A DNA stretch of 64,000 nt, from positions 2,232,001-2,296,000 of the forward strand of contig NZ_CP041198.1 in NCBI RefSeq assembly GCF_006517815.1, written 5' to 3'. This DNA is from Pseudarthrobacter sp. NIBRBAC000502770 (GTDB taxonomy: Bacteria > Actinomycetota > Actinomycetes > Actinomycetales > Micrococcaceae). This document shows, in pieces, positions 56,032 to 64,000 of the stretch (position 1 is the first letter of the stretch; the number at the start of each line of letters is the position of its first letter). A program made the translations under genes and the position numbers. The notes under the pieces were generated by a model, which was given only the letters and a program-made list of their open reading frames with translations, searched no databases and had not been told where the DNA came from.

Positions 56032-56823
56032 TTAGAGCAGCTTCTGGGCGGCCAGGAAGTCAACCAGCTTGATGCCGGCGTCGCCCTCGTCGGTGATGAT
56101 GGTGCCGGCTGTCCTCGGCGGCCGCTCTTCGGCGCTGGTGACGGTGGTCCAGGACCCTGCAAAGCCAACCTGGGCGGGGTCCACGCCGATGTCTGCGAGG
56201 GAGAGCGTGGTGATGCTCTTGCGCTTGGCGGCGATGATGCCCTTGAAGTTGGGGTACCGGGGTTCGTTGATCTGGTCCGTGACGGAGACGACGGCGGGCA
56301 GCGGCGCCTCTACCGTTTCGGACGTGGTGTCTGCATCGCGGCGGGCAACCAGCCGGCCGCCGTCGACCTCGAGCGTGGAAGCGAACGTCACCTGGGGTAG
56401 CCCCAGCCGCTCGGCCAGCTGTGCCGGCACCAGGGAGGTCTCTCCGTCTGTGGAGGCCATACCGGTGAGGACCAGGTCCACCCCGCCCAGGTGGCGGACG
56501 GCGGCGGCGAGCGCAAGCGAGGTGGCTGCGGCATCCGAGCCGGCCAGGGCGTCGTCCGTGAGGTGCACGCCCTCGGTGGCACCCATCTGCAGGGACTTCT
56601 TGACTGCGTTGACAGCTCCGGCAGGGCCCATGCTGAGGGCGATGACCTGGTTGCCCGCCTTGCTTCCGCCCCTTGCTTCGGTGAGCTGGAGTGCGGCCTC
56701 AAGCGCGTACTCGTCAAGCTCGGAAAGAATGCTTTCGTCGCGGTCCGCGGTGTTCCCCTCCCCGTTGAGGTGGCGGTCGAACTGGGCGTCCGGTACATGT
56801 TTGACCAGGACTACGATCTTCAA
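56032..56823 (-). CDS. etfB: Electron transfer flavoprotein, beta subunit
   Basis: 263 residues from a TTG at 56823 with GGAAGAG just ahead; the frame extends to 57036 but the extra part has no EtfB similarity. KIVVLVKHVPDAQFD, ESILSELDEYALEAALQLTE and LVLTGMASTDGETSLVPAQL are conserved, as is AAKRKSITTLSLADIGVD near the end. It binds AMP and dimerises with EtfA; the two are coupled in one operon. Confidence 0.94.
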   Translation of the reverse strand: MKIVVLVKHVPDAQFDRHLNGEGNTADRDESILSELDEYALEAALQLTEARGGSKAGNQVIALSMGPAGAVNAVKKSLQMGATEGVHLTDDALAGSDAAATSLALAAAVRHLGGVDLVLTGMASTDGETSLVPAQLAERLGLPQVTFASTLEVDGGRLVARRDADTTSETVEAPLPAVVSVTDQINEPRYPNFKGIIAAKRKSITTLSLADIGVDPAQVGFAGSWTTVTSAEERPPRTAGTIITDEGDAGIKLVDFLAAQKLL

Positions 56824-56993
56824 TGTCTCTTCCACTGTTTCTGCAGCAGCCTTCCATGCTTGTGGACAGCCAGCCGGGTGGGACGTGGCCGCGATATGCC
56901 CGGCAGGCGGGTAAACCCTAGCTAACCATATCGGCGGCGTCCCGCGCCCCCTTCCGTTAACGCCTGTGTCAGGCAATTTGCCGGGGCAGCAGA

Positions 56994-57033
56994 ACGACGG
57001 CGGCGCCCCCTTTGGTGGGGACGCCGCCGTCGT
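56994..57033 (-). terminator. Hairpin after the htrA gene
   Basis: ACGACGGCGGCGCCCC and GGGGACGCCGCCGTCGT pair with one bulged A and a seven-base loop. It lies 28 bases after the htrA stop read leftward and ahead of etfB; there is no clear T tract. Confidence 0.65.
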
Positions 57034-57060
57034 CATCGCTTGCGTTGGTGGTGTCCTGCC

Positions 57061-58725
57061 TTAGCTGGCGGCCGCACCTAGCGTGACATCGAAAGTCTGC
57101 TCGCTGCCGCCGCGCTGCACGGTGATCTTCACCTTGGATCCCGCCGGCTGTTCGCGGACGGCCGCGGTCAACTGGTTGGGTTCGCCGATGGTGAGGTCGT
57201 TGAACTTGGTGATCACGTCACCCGCCTTGATGCCGGCCTTCCCGGCCGGTGAGTTGGCATCCACGGTGGCGACGTCGGCGCCCACCGAGAACTCGGAGTT
57301 TGCGCCGGAGGATGTCTTGGGCTTGACGCTGACACCCAGCTGGCCGTGGGAGGCCTTGCCCGTGTCAATGATCTCCTGGGCCACCCGCTTGGCGTTGTTG
57401 ATGGGGATGCTGAACCCGACGCCAATATTGCCGCTTTGGGACGTTGATGTGCCGGACCCTGCGGAGGCGATGGCCACGTTGACGCCAATGATCTCGCCCT
57501 TGCTGTTTACCAGGGCGCCGCCGGAGTTCCCGGGGTTGATGGCCGCATCAGTCTGGATCACGTTGATGGCGATGGATCCCTGGCCGGCGCTTTGCTGGCT
57601 CTGGCCGCCGCCCGGAGGGGCGAACTGGAAGCCCTGGTCACCGCCCTGGCTGTTGTCGCCGCCCTGCGGGGCAGCCGACGAAGCGACGCTGATGGTGCGG
57701 TTCAGGGTGGAGACGATGCCGTCCGTCACCGTACCCGTCAGGCCGAGCGGGGAACCGATGGCGATGGCCGTATCACCCACGTTGAGCTTGGAGGAGTCCC
57801 CCAGGGTGGCAGGGGTGAGGCCTGACGTGTCATCCACCTTTATCACGGCGAGGTCGGACAGCGGGTCGGTGCCCACCAGCTTCGCGGGCAGGACCTTCCC
57901 ATCGCTGGTGCGGATTTCCAGGGTGGCGTTCGCGGTCTGGCCGTCGAGGGTCACTACGTGCGTGTTGGTCAGGATGTGCCCCTGGTCGTCCAGGACGATG
58001 CCCGAACCGGTACCCCCTGAGCCGCCGCTCGTGGCGCTGATGGTGACGACGCTCGGTGAGGCCTTCACGGCAGCTGCCGTAATAGCGTTCACGTCGTCCT
58101 TGTTGTTGACGATGACCGTGCCGGGCTGGTTGCTGCTGCCCACGGTTGAGGCGCTGGAGCCAGTGTGTCCGAACAGTTCACCGGAGCCCACCGTTGCCAC
58201 GCCGCCACCTACGAGGCCTGCTGCGAGGATGCTTGCCACGAGGGTTCCTACACCAAAGCTGGCCTTCCGGCGCGGCGCATCCTGGGGGTTGGGAGCCAGG
58301 CCTACGCTGCCGTTGGGCGCACCATGGCCCGTGCCGTGCATGGGCTGGCCGTACTGGTGCTGCTGCTGGCCGTACTGTCCGGACTGGCCGTAGAAAGGCT
58401 GCCTCTGCGGGTAGACGGGCCGCGGGGCTCCCGGCAGTTCCTGGGTATGGTTGCCGTTAGCTTCAGGCCGGTCCAGCCGTTCCGTGTTGTTCTGCGGCGC
58501 GGCGCTGTCCTGGGGTGCGGCGCCGTTTGGGCCGCCCGCCTGGCCGTACCGCTGGTCACCGGCGCCGTATCCGCGGTCCTGGCCCTCGCCGGCAGCGCCA
58601 GCGCTCCCATGCTGAGTGCTGGCCGGGCGGTTTCCGGGCTGCTGCGGGACCTGCTGCTGCCAAGGGCTCCGGCTGCTCCCCTGGTTGTCCTCCGGGACCG
58701 GTCCTGGGGTTTGATTCTCAGTCAT
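57061..58725 (-). CDS. htrA: HtrA-type membrane-bound serine protease with PDZ domain
   Basis: 554 residues from the ATG at 58725, with AAGGAAG ahead. A long Gln/Pro/Gly-rich cytoplasmic N-terminus precedes one membrane helix (FGVGTLVASILAAGLVGGGV). The trypsin-like domain has the triad His 256 (ILTNTHVVTL), Asp 291 (LSDLAVIKVDD) and Ser 401 (NPGNSGGALVN). A PDZ domain follows (AGIKAGDVITKFNDLTIG). This is the layout of actinobacterial HtrA/PepD, which degrades misfolded envelope proteins. It is divergent from the TPM/pspA genes, an envelope-stress neighbourhood. Confidence 0.92.
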   Translation of the reverse strand: MTENQTPGPVPEDNQGSSRSPWQQQVPQQPGNRPASTQHGSAGAAGEGQDRGYGAGDQRYGQAGGPNGAAPQDSAAPQNNTERLDRPEANGNHTQELPGAPRPVYPQRQPFYGQSGQYGQQQHQYGQPMHGTGHGAPNGSVGLAPNPQDAPRRKASFGVGTLVASILAAGLVGGGVATVGSGELFGHTGSSASTVGSSNQPGTVIVNNKDDVNAITAAAVKASPSVVTISATSGGSGGTGSGIVLDDQGHILTNTHVVTLDGQTANATLEIRTSDGKVLPAKLVGTDPLSDLAVIKVDDTSGLTPATLGDSSKLNVGDTAIAIGSPLGLTGTVTDGIVSTLNRTISVASSAAPQGGDNSQGGDQGFQFAPPGGGQSQQSAGQGSIAINVIQTDAAINPGNSGGALVNSKGEIIGVNVAIASAGSGTSTSQSGNIGVGFSIPINNAKRVAQEIIDTGKASHGQLGVSVKPKTSSGANSEFSVGADVATVDANSPAGKAGIKAGDVITKFNDLTIGEPNQLTAAVREQPAGSKVKITVQRGGSEQTFDVTLGAAAS

Positions 58726-58996
58726 GGGACTTCCTTTCATCCTCGTCTGCCATTAACTATGACCCGTCCCGCTGGAACAAGCTCGGATGTTTGCTGAAAG
58801 CTTCCTGAACGCCAAGCGGACCCGCTCACCGTTTCGCTGGCGGCATATTCGGCCGCATGGACTGGCTGTGGGGTGCACCATAGAATCAAAATGAATTGCC
58901 ACAGCGACCTGCGGCTTCACACCAAGCGTGGGGGCGCTGCTGGATTCGACGACTGATTCGTCCCGAATCGGTGTCAGGCGTGCTGAAGGGTTGCAC

Positions 58997-61047
58997 ATGC
59001 GGTCAAAGTTCAAACGTATCCTCGCCGTGATCGGCCTTGCCGGGCTGCTTGCGGTCCCCGCCGGTGCTGCCTGGGCCGAAGACCCGGTAACCATTTCCCC
59101 CGGAACCAACATCGTTGACAATGCCAACGTTTTGGGCAGCCGGAAGGGTGAGGTCCAGGATGCCATCCAGAAGCTGCTGAAGGACCACAAGTACAACCTT
59201 TACGTTGTCACCGTGAAGTCGTTCGAGAACCCTTCTGATCCCACCGCCTGGAGCCAGGCCGTGGCCACCTCCAAGGGCATGGGCAAGGCGGACGTCATCC
59301 TCGCCATCGCTACCGACCAGGGCAAGTACTACTTCTCCCCCAACTCGGCCAGCGCCATCTACTCCAAGCGCAGCAACATCACCCAGAATGCGGTGGTAGC
59401 CAACCTCGCCGGCGGCAAGAAGGACTACGCCCAGGCGGCCATTGACACCGCTGCCGCTGTAGGCGATGCCGCCGGCGGCGGAAGCGGCAGTGTCTCATCG
59501 GATGGCGGTGCCGGCGCCGGCATCCTGGTGGGGGCAGGCGTGGTGGTCGCCGGTGGCGGCGCCTACCTGTTTTACCGCAACCGCCGGAAGAAGGCCGCAG
59601 GGCAGGCGGCATCCAGCGGAAGCTACGGCCCGCAGGGCGCCGAGCTGGACCCGCTGGCATCGCTCAGCGTCGAGGAATTGCGCCGCAAGAGCGGTTCCCT
59701 GCTGATCGAAGCGGATGACGCCATCAAATCCAGCGAGCAGGAACTCGGCTTCGCGCAGGCGCAGTACGGGGATTCCGCCGTCGGAAACTTCACCAAGGCC
59801 CTGGACGAAGCTAAAGCCCACATGACGGAATCCTTCAAGCTGCAGCAGCAGCTCGACGACCACATTCCGGATACGGAGGAACAGCAACGGACCTGGCTGG
59901 GCGAGATCATCCGCCGCTCCGAGGCCGCCCTCGAATCCCTCCAGGAGCAGAAGGCCGATTTCGATTCCCTGCGCGAGCTGGAGAAGAACGCGCCCCAGGC
60001 CCGGGCAGCCGTCAACGCCGGGGCCCGCGAGGCCGACGGCAGGATCTCCAGCGCCGAAAACTCCCTGCAGGAAATGCGGGCCAAGTACGCGGACAGCGCG
60101 CTGGCCCAGGTCTCGGACAACATCGTGCAGGCCAAGGAACGGCTGGCCTTCGTGCAGAACGCTTCCGAAACCGCCCAGCAGAAGCTCAGTGAGGGGAAGG
60201 AAGCCTGGCCGCCGTGGCCGTCCGCGCGGCCGAGGAAAGCCTGCACCAAACCAACGTCCTGCTGGAAGCGATCGCGAAAGTGGCCGCCAACCTTGATAAA
60301 GCACGGAACGGAATCGAAGCGGCCGTCGTGGACACATCCCAGGACCTGGCCCAGGCAAAGGCCATTATCCAGTCCGGCGCCCATCCTGAGCTGGCTGGTC
60401 CGGTAGCCGCGGTGGAGGCCGCCCTGGCGCAGGTGAAGTCCGAAATCCAGGGCGGACGGATCGACCCCATTGCCACCCTGCAGCGGGTTGAAACCGCCCA
60501 CCAATCCTTGGACCAGGCCCTTACCGGAATCCGTGACCAGCAGGAACAGGCCCGGCGTGCGCAGGCATCCCTGCAGCAGACCATCATGTCGGCACAGGCC
60601 CAGATCAGCGCCACCTCCGACTACATCACGGCCCGGCGCGGCGGCGTGGGCACCGAGGCACGCACCCGGCTGGCTGAGTCCCAGCGGAACCTCGACTACG
60701 CGCTGTCCATCTCCCGCACCGATCCGGTGACGGCGCTCACCTACGCACAGCAGGCACATGCCCTGGCAGCGCAGGCCGCGCAACTGGCGCAGGCCGATGT
60801 GGACCACTTCGACGGGTACGCCAACCAGGGCTTCGGCCGCGGCGGCATGTTCGGCGGCGGAGGCGGCGGCGGACTGGGCGGCGCCATCCTGGGCGGCATC
60901 CTGATCAACTCCATCCTCAACGGGGGCCACGGAGGCTGGGGCGGTGGCGGCGGCTGGGGTGACGGCGGCGGCGGTGGCGGCTGGGGCGGGGACTCAGGTG
61001 GATTCGGCGGCGGCGATTTCGGCGGCGGCGACTCCGGCAGTTTCTAG
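58997..61047 (+). pseudogene. TPM-domain coiled-coil membrane protein, frameshifted
   Basis: From MRSKFKRILA: signal peptide cleaved near AWA (residue 27), a TPM_phosphatase domain (about 30-165, DNANVLGSRKGEVQDAIQKL), a membrane helix near 173-195 (GAGILVGAGVVVAGGGAYLF), then a long Ala/Glu/Gln-rich coiled coil. The frame breaks after KLSEGKEA (about 60203). A second frame continues LAAVAVRAAEESLHQTNVLL through more coiled coil to a Gly-rich tail ending at 61047. One extra C at 60204-60205 (CC to CCC) would join both as EALAAVAVRAAEE, giving about 683 residues. Mutation or sequencing error. Immediately upstream of pspA on the same strand. Confidence 0.8.
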
Positions 61048-61154
61048 AGACTTCCGCCGGACACGCCGGAAGATCCCGGCTGGCGGACAGACGCAGGACA
61101 CCACTGTGCACCGGTTCCAGTGGTCAACACAGAGCAGGACGAAAGGCAAACACC

Positions 61155-61943
61155 ATGGTTAAACAGTCCATTTTCGGCCGGATCGCGCAGCTGGCAAAGG
61201 CGAACATCAACTCCTTGCTGGACAACGCCGAAGATCCGCAGAAGATGCTGGACCAGATGGTCCGCGACTACACCAACAACATCGCGGAAGCCGAGTCGGC
61301 CGTGGCGCAGACCATCGGCAACCTCCGGATGCTGGAAGACGACTACAATGAGGACGTCAAGAACGCCCACGATTGGGGAAACAAGGCACTTGCCGCCTCG
61401 CGCAAGGCAGACGAATTCCGTGCGGCCGGCGACGTAGCCGACGCCGAGAAGTTCGACAACCTGGCCAAGGTTGCGCTGCAGCGCCAGATGGCGGCCGAAA
61501 GCGAAGCCAAGGGTGCCGAGCCCAGCATTGCCTCCCAGCGGGAAGTGGTGGACAAGCTGAAGACCGGCCTTGAGCAGATGAAGAACAAGCTCAACCAGCT
61601 GACCAGCAAGCGCAACGAGCTCGTTGCCAGGTCCAAGACTGCAGCGGCGCAGTCCCAGGTCCATGACGCCATCAAGAGCATCGACATCATGGACCCCACC
61701 AGCGAGGTTGGCCGCTTCGAGGAAAAGATCCGCCGCGAAGAAGCCAAGGTCCGCGGACAGCAGGAGCTTGCAGCCTCCAGTTTGGACGCCCAGTTCAACC
61801 AACTCGAGGACCTGGGCGAGCAGACGGAAATCGAAGCCCGGCTGGCGGCCCTCAAGGCCGGAAACTCCAAGCCGGCTCTTGGCGCCGCGAGCCCCGCATC
61901 GACCGGATCCACCGTCGACGAAGCCGACTTCGACAAACTCTGA
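61155..61943 (+). CDS. pspA: PspA/IM30-family membrane-stress protein
   Basis: 262 residues, mostly one long helical bundle. SIFGRIAQLAKANINSLLDN is the N-terminal amphipathic segment that binds membrane, followed by EDPQKMLDQMVRDYTNNIAE and coiled-coil repeats through LAASSLDAQFNQLEDLGEQT. PspA proteins assemble on damaged membrane and help preserve it. It is 107 bases after the TPM-domain gene on the same strand, so the two probably work together. Confidence 0.93.
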   Translation: MVKQSIFGRIAQLAKANINSLLDNAEDPQKMLDQMVRDYTNNIAEAESAVAQTIGNLRMLEDDYNEDVKNAHDWGNKALAASRKADEFRAAGDVADAEKFDNLAKVALQRQMAAESEAKGAEPSIASQREVVDKLKTGLEQMKNKLNQLTSKRNELVARSKTAAAQSQVHDAIKSIDIMDPTSEVGRFEEKIRREEAKVRGQQELAASSLDAQFNQLEDLGEQTEIEARLAALKAGNSKPALGAASPASTGSTVDEADFDKL

Positions 61944-61974
61944 AGTCCGGAGCAGCGCTTCGGCGGAATGACGG

Positions 61975-62004
61975 CAATGGCCGGGACCGGGGTCCCGGCC
62001 ATTG
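61975..62004. terminator. Hairpin after pspA
   Basis: Perfect 14-bp arms CAATGGCCGGGACC and GGTCCCGGCCATTG separated by two bases, 31 bases after the pspA stop and ahead of the photolyase gene. No T tract follows. Confidence 0.7.
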
Positions 62005-62032
62005 CTGCGTCCGCTGTGTGTAGCGTGGTGCC

Positions 62033-63460
62033 ATGACTTCTTCCGATGGCACATCCCTGGTCTGGCTGCGCGATGACCTGCGACTGGACGACAACCCTGC
62101 AATGGCAGAGGCCGCCCGCCGGGGCGCACCACTGACGGTGGCCTACATCCTGGACGAGGAATCCGACGGCGTGCGGCCCCTTGGCGGGGCTGCGCGCTGG
62201 TGGCTGCACCACTCCCTGGCCGCACTGGCCGCAGATCTTGAAAGCAAGGGATCCCGGCTGGTCCTCCGGCGTGGTCGGGCCGCGGACGTCATCAAGGACC
62301 TTGCCGTCCGGACGCAGGCCAGCCACATCTTCTGGAACCGCCGCTACGGGCAACCCGAACGCACTGTCGACGCCGGGCTCAAGGACTGGGCGGCCGGGAA
62401 CGGGATCGAGGCCGCCAGTTACCAGGCGAACCTCCTCTTCGAGCCCTGGACGGTGAAGACAGGGGCGGGCGGGCCCTACAAGGTCTATTCGCCCTTCTGG
62501 CGGGCGTGCCTGGCATCCCAGGACATCCGTGACCCCCACGAGGCACCGGACGGGTTGCCTGGTCCTGCGCCTGCCGGGAAAGGCCTGCCGGGCAGCGAGA
62601 CTCTCAGCAGCTGGGAGCTCCTGCCATCCAAACCCGATTGGAGCGCCGGACTTGCCGCCACGTGGATACCCGGCGAAAAAGGGGCCCTGGACCGGCTTGA
62701 GGACTTCCTTGACGGTCCCATCGAGGAATACGGCACAGGCCGGAACCTGCCTGGAACCGAGGGCACCAGCCGGCTGTCACCGCATCTGCGCTTCGGTGAG
62801 GTGAGCCCGTTCCGCGTGTGGCGGGAGATCCGGCGCCGTCATCCACGCAAGGTGCCCTCGGACGTAGGTACCTACCGGGCCGAACTGGGCTGGCGGGAGT
62901 TCAACTGGCACCTGCTGTACCACAACCCCGACCTGGCCACCCGGAACTTCCGGCCCGCCTTCGACAACTTCCCGTGGGCCTCCCCCAACCGTCAGGAGCT
63001 CACCGCGTGGCAGCAGGGAAACACCGGCTACCCCCTGGTGGACGCCGGCATGCGGCAACTCTGGCAGACAGGTTGGATGCACAACCGGGTGAGGATGGCC
63101 GCCGCTTCATTCCTGGTCAAGAACCTGCTGACCGACTGGAGGATCGGGGAGGAATGGTTCTGGGACACCCTGGTTGACGCCGACGCTGCGAACAACCCCG
63201 CCAACTGGCAGTGGGTGGCGGGCTCGGGCGCGGACGCCTCACCGTACTACCGGATCTTCAACCCGGTGACCCAAAGCAAGAAGTTCGACGCCGACGGCCG
63301 CTACCTGCGGGCCTTCATCCCCGAACTCCGGGAACTCAAAGGCAAGGAAATCCACGAACCATGGGCAGCGGACACCGACGGCTACCCCCAGCCGCTCGTG
63401 GACCTGCCGGAATCCCGGGAGCGGGCCCTGGACGCCTACCAGACGATCAAGAACGCCTGA
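62033..63460 (+). CDS. phr: Cryptochrome/DNA photolyase family protein
   Basis: 475 residues. The N-terminal photolyase alpha/beta domain (LVWLRDDLRLDDNPAMAEAA) holds the antenna site. The C-terminal FAD domain has LSPHLRFGEVSPFRVW, GWREFNWHLLYHNPD, MRQLWQTGWMHNRVRMAAAS and WFWDTLVDADAANNPANWQW, then SPYYRIFNPVTQSKKFD, as in class I cyclobutane dimer photolyases. Light energy splits pyrimidine dimers. A 6-4 or cryptochrome function cannot be excluded. It converges on the cytochrome b gene. Confidence 0.94.
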   Translation: MTSSDGTSLVWLRDDLRLDDNPAMAEAARRGAPLTVAYILDEESDGVRPLGGAARWWLHHSLAALAADLESKGSRLVLRRGRAADVIKDLAVRTQASHIFWNRRYGQPERTVDAGLKDWAAGNGIEAASYQANLLFEPWTVKTGAGGPYKVYSPFWRACLASQDIRDPHEAPDGLPGPAPAGKGLPGSETLSSWELLPSKPDWSAGLAATWIPGEKGALDRLEDFLDGPIEEYGTGRNLPGTEGTSRLSPHLRFGEVSPFRVWREIRRRHPRKVPSDVGTYRAELGWREFNWHLLYHNPDLATRNFRPAFDNFPWASPNRQELTAWQQGNTGYPLVDAGMRQLWQTGWMHNRVRMAAASFLVKNLLTDWRIGEEWFWDTLVDADAANNPANWQWVAGSGADASPYYRIFNPVTQSKKFDADGRYLRAFIPELRELKGKEIHEPWAADTDGYPQPLVDLPESRERALDAYQTIKNA

Positions 63461-63476
63461 CCGCGCCGGATCCGCG

Positions 63477-64000
63477 TCAGCGGCTGACTTTGCCCATCAG
63501 GGAGGCGATGGGCCGCAGGAAGATCGGCCGGGCCAGGAACCAGGCTGCCACCATGACCGCCACGGACGCGGCAAAGACCCAGAACCCGAACCAGCCGTCG
63601 TCGTCGCTCCCCCCGTACATGTGGTTCAGGTTCCGCAGCGCACCCGTGGCAAGCACCAGGAAGACGTGGACCACGATGAACGCCACAAAGTAGACCATCA
63701 CCGGGAAATGGACCGCGCGGGCCCACTCGATCGGGTAGGCCTTGTTCAGGGCCGGCGCCTTTTTGGGCCACGCCGACGACATCCGCAGCCCGGTGATGAA
63801 CGCCAGTGGCGCGGCGATGAAGACAGTGGCGAAGTACGTAAGGAGCTGCAGCGCGTTGTAGTTGATCCACCCGTCCTCGGTGGGCCAGTCCAGCGACGCG
63901 TACTGCAGCGCGGCGGACACGGCATTGGGGAAGACATCCCAGCTGGTGGGGACTATGCGCATCCACTGGCCGCTGGCGAAGAGCAGGACCGCGAACACGA
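63477..64000 (-). CDS. Cytochrome b/b6-domain membrane protein, 5' end beyond window
   Basis: At least 173 residues of the C-terminal part; the frame is open to the window edge and the GTG near 63998 need not be the start. Hydrophobic segments include QLLTYFATVFIAAPLAFITG, HFPVMVYFVAFIVVHVFLVL and a C-terminal FWVFAASVAVMVAAWFLA. The helix with RAVHFPVMVYFVAFIVVHVF has His residues spaced as in membrane b-type haem proteins (cytochrome b561 or formate dehydrogenase gamma type). The partner is outside the window. Confidence 0.7.
   Translation of the reverse strand, partial: VFAVLLFASGQWMRIVPTSWDVFPNAVSAALQYASLDWPTEDGWINYNALQLLTYFATVFIAAPLAFITGLRMSSAWPKKAPALNKAYPIEWARAVHFPVMVYFVAFIVVHVFLVLATGALRNLNHMYGGSDDDGWFGFWVFAASVAVMVAAWFLARPIFLRPIASLMGKVSR

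Overview
The window looks like a chromosomal stretch of a high-GC actinobacterium, most likely an Arthrobacter/Pseudarthrobacter-type member of the Micrococcaceae. This is inferred from gene content: MtrA-MtrB-LpqB, WhiB1, a PdtaS-type kinase, the 180-kDa NAD-glutamate dehydrogenase, an Rv3235-family protein and galactofuranose genes are all actinobacterial, and GTG/TTG starts and stop/start overlaps are frequent. There is no sign of a phage, insertion sequence, integron, CRISPR array, tRNA or rRNA. No gap between genes exceeds about 300 bases.

Layout. (1) 1-5.9 kb is the edge of a surface-polysaccharide locus: GtrA-like flippase (partial), DUF2142 membrane protein, a GlfT2-like galactofuranosyltransferase, UDP-galactopyranose mutase and a left-handed beta-helix acetyltransferase. 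(2) 6-10.7 kb holds an orphan FHA plus FtsK/SpoIIIE ATPase resembling the type VII secretion motor EssC/EccC, and a small membrane protein. (3) 10.8-22.3 kb holds whiB1, the histidine kinase pdtaS, NAD-glutamate dehydrogenase, and a block of cryptic envelope-type genes: SAF/CpaB-like, TadZ/CpaE-like ATPase, an excisionase-type DNA-binding protein, a 187-aa unknown, a LysM protein and an Rv3235-family protein.

(4) 22.4-32.7 kb is a leftward run read mtrA, mtrB, lpqB, comF, hpf, a YcaQ-like glycosylase, secA. Apart from the glycosylase it matches, from memory, the order of Mycobacterium tuberculosis Rv3246c-Rv3240c. (5) 32.8-39 kb is a rightward operon: a broken multi-pass membrane protein, DUF4129, DUF4350, MoxR ATPase, DUF58 and DUF4166. 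(6) 39-46.1 kb: a MetE-like protein overlapping an AroQ chorismate mutase, then a complete oligopeptide-type ABC importer. (7) 46.4-50.9 kb: mnmA and a cysteine desulfurase (tRNA thiolation), a divergent SufR-like regulator and DoxX-like membrane protein, and a lipoprotein. (8) 51-57 kb: a J-domain fusion, TrmL, SigK with its anti-sigma factor, and PIG-L with the electron-transfer flavoprotein subunits. (9) 57-64 kb: an HtrA protease, a TPM-domain coiled-coil protein, PspA, photolyase and the end of a cytochrome b gene.

Most of the window is ordinary conserved actinobacterial housekeeping. The most interesting parts are the orphan EssC-like motor, the SAF/TadZ/HTH/LysM/Rv3235 block beside secA, the SufR-like/DoxX pair with two palindromes between the genes, the J-domain fusion, and a MetE-like protein without zinc ligands. 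Three genes have broken frames. Two breaks (comF, TPM) fit single-base homopolymer undercalls. The third, at 33.3 kb, looks like an internal deletion.
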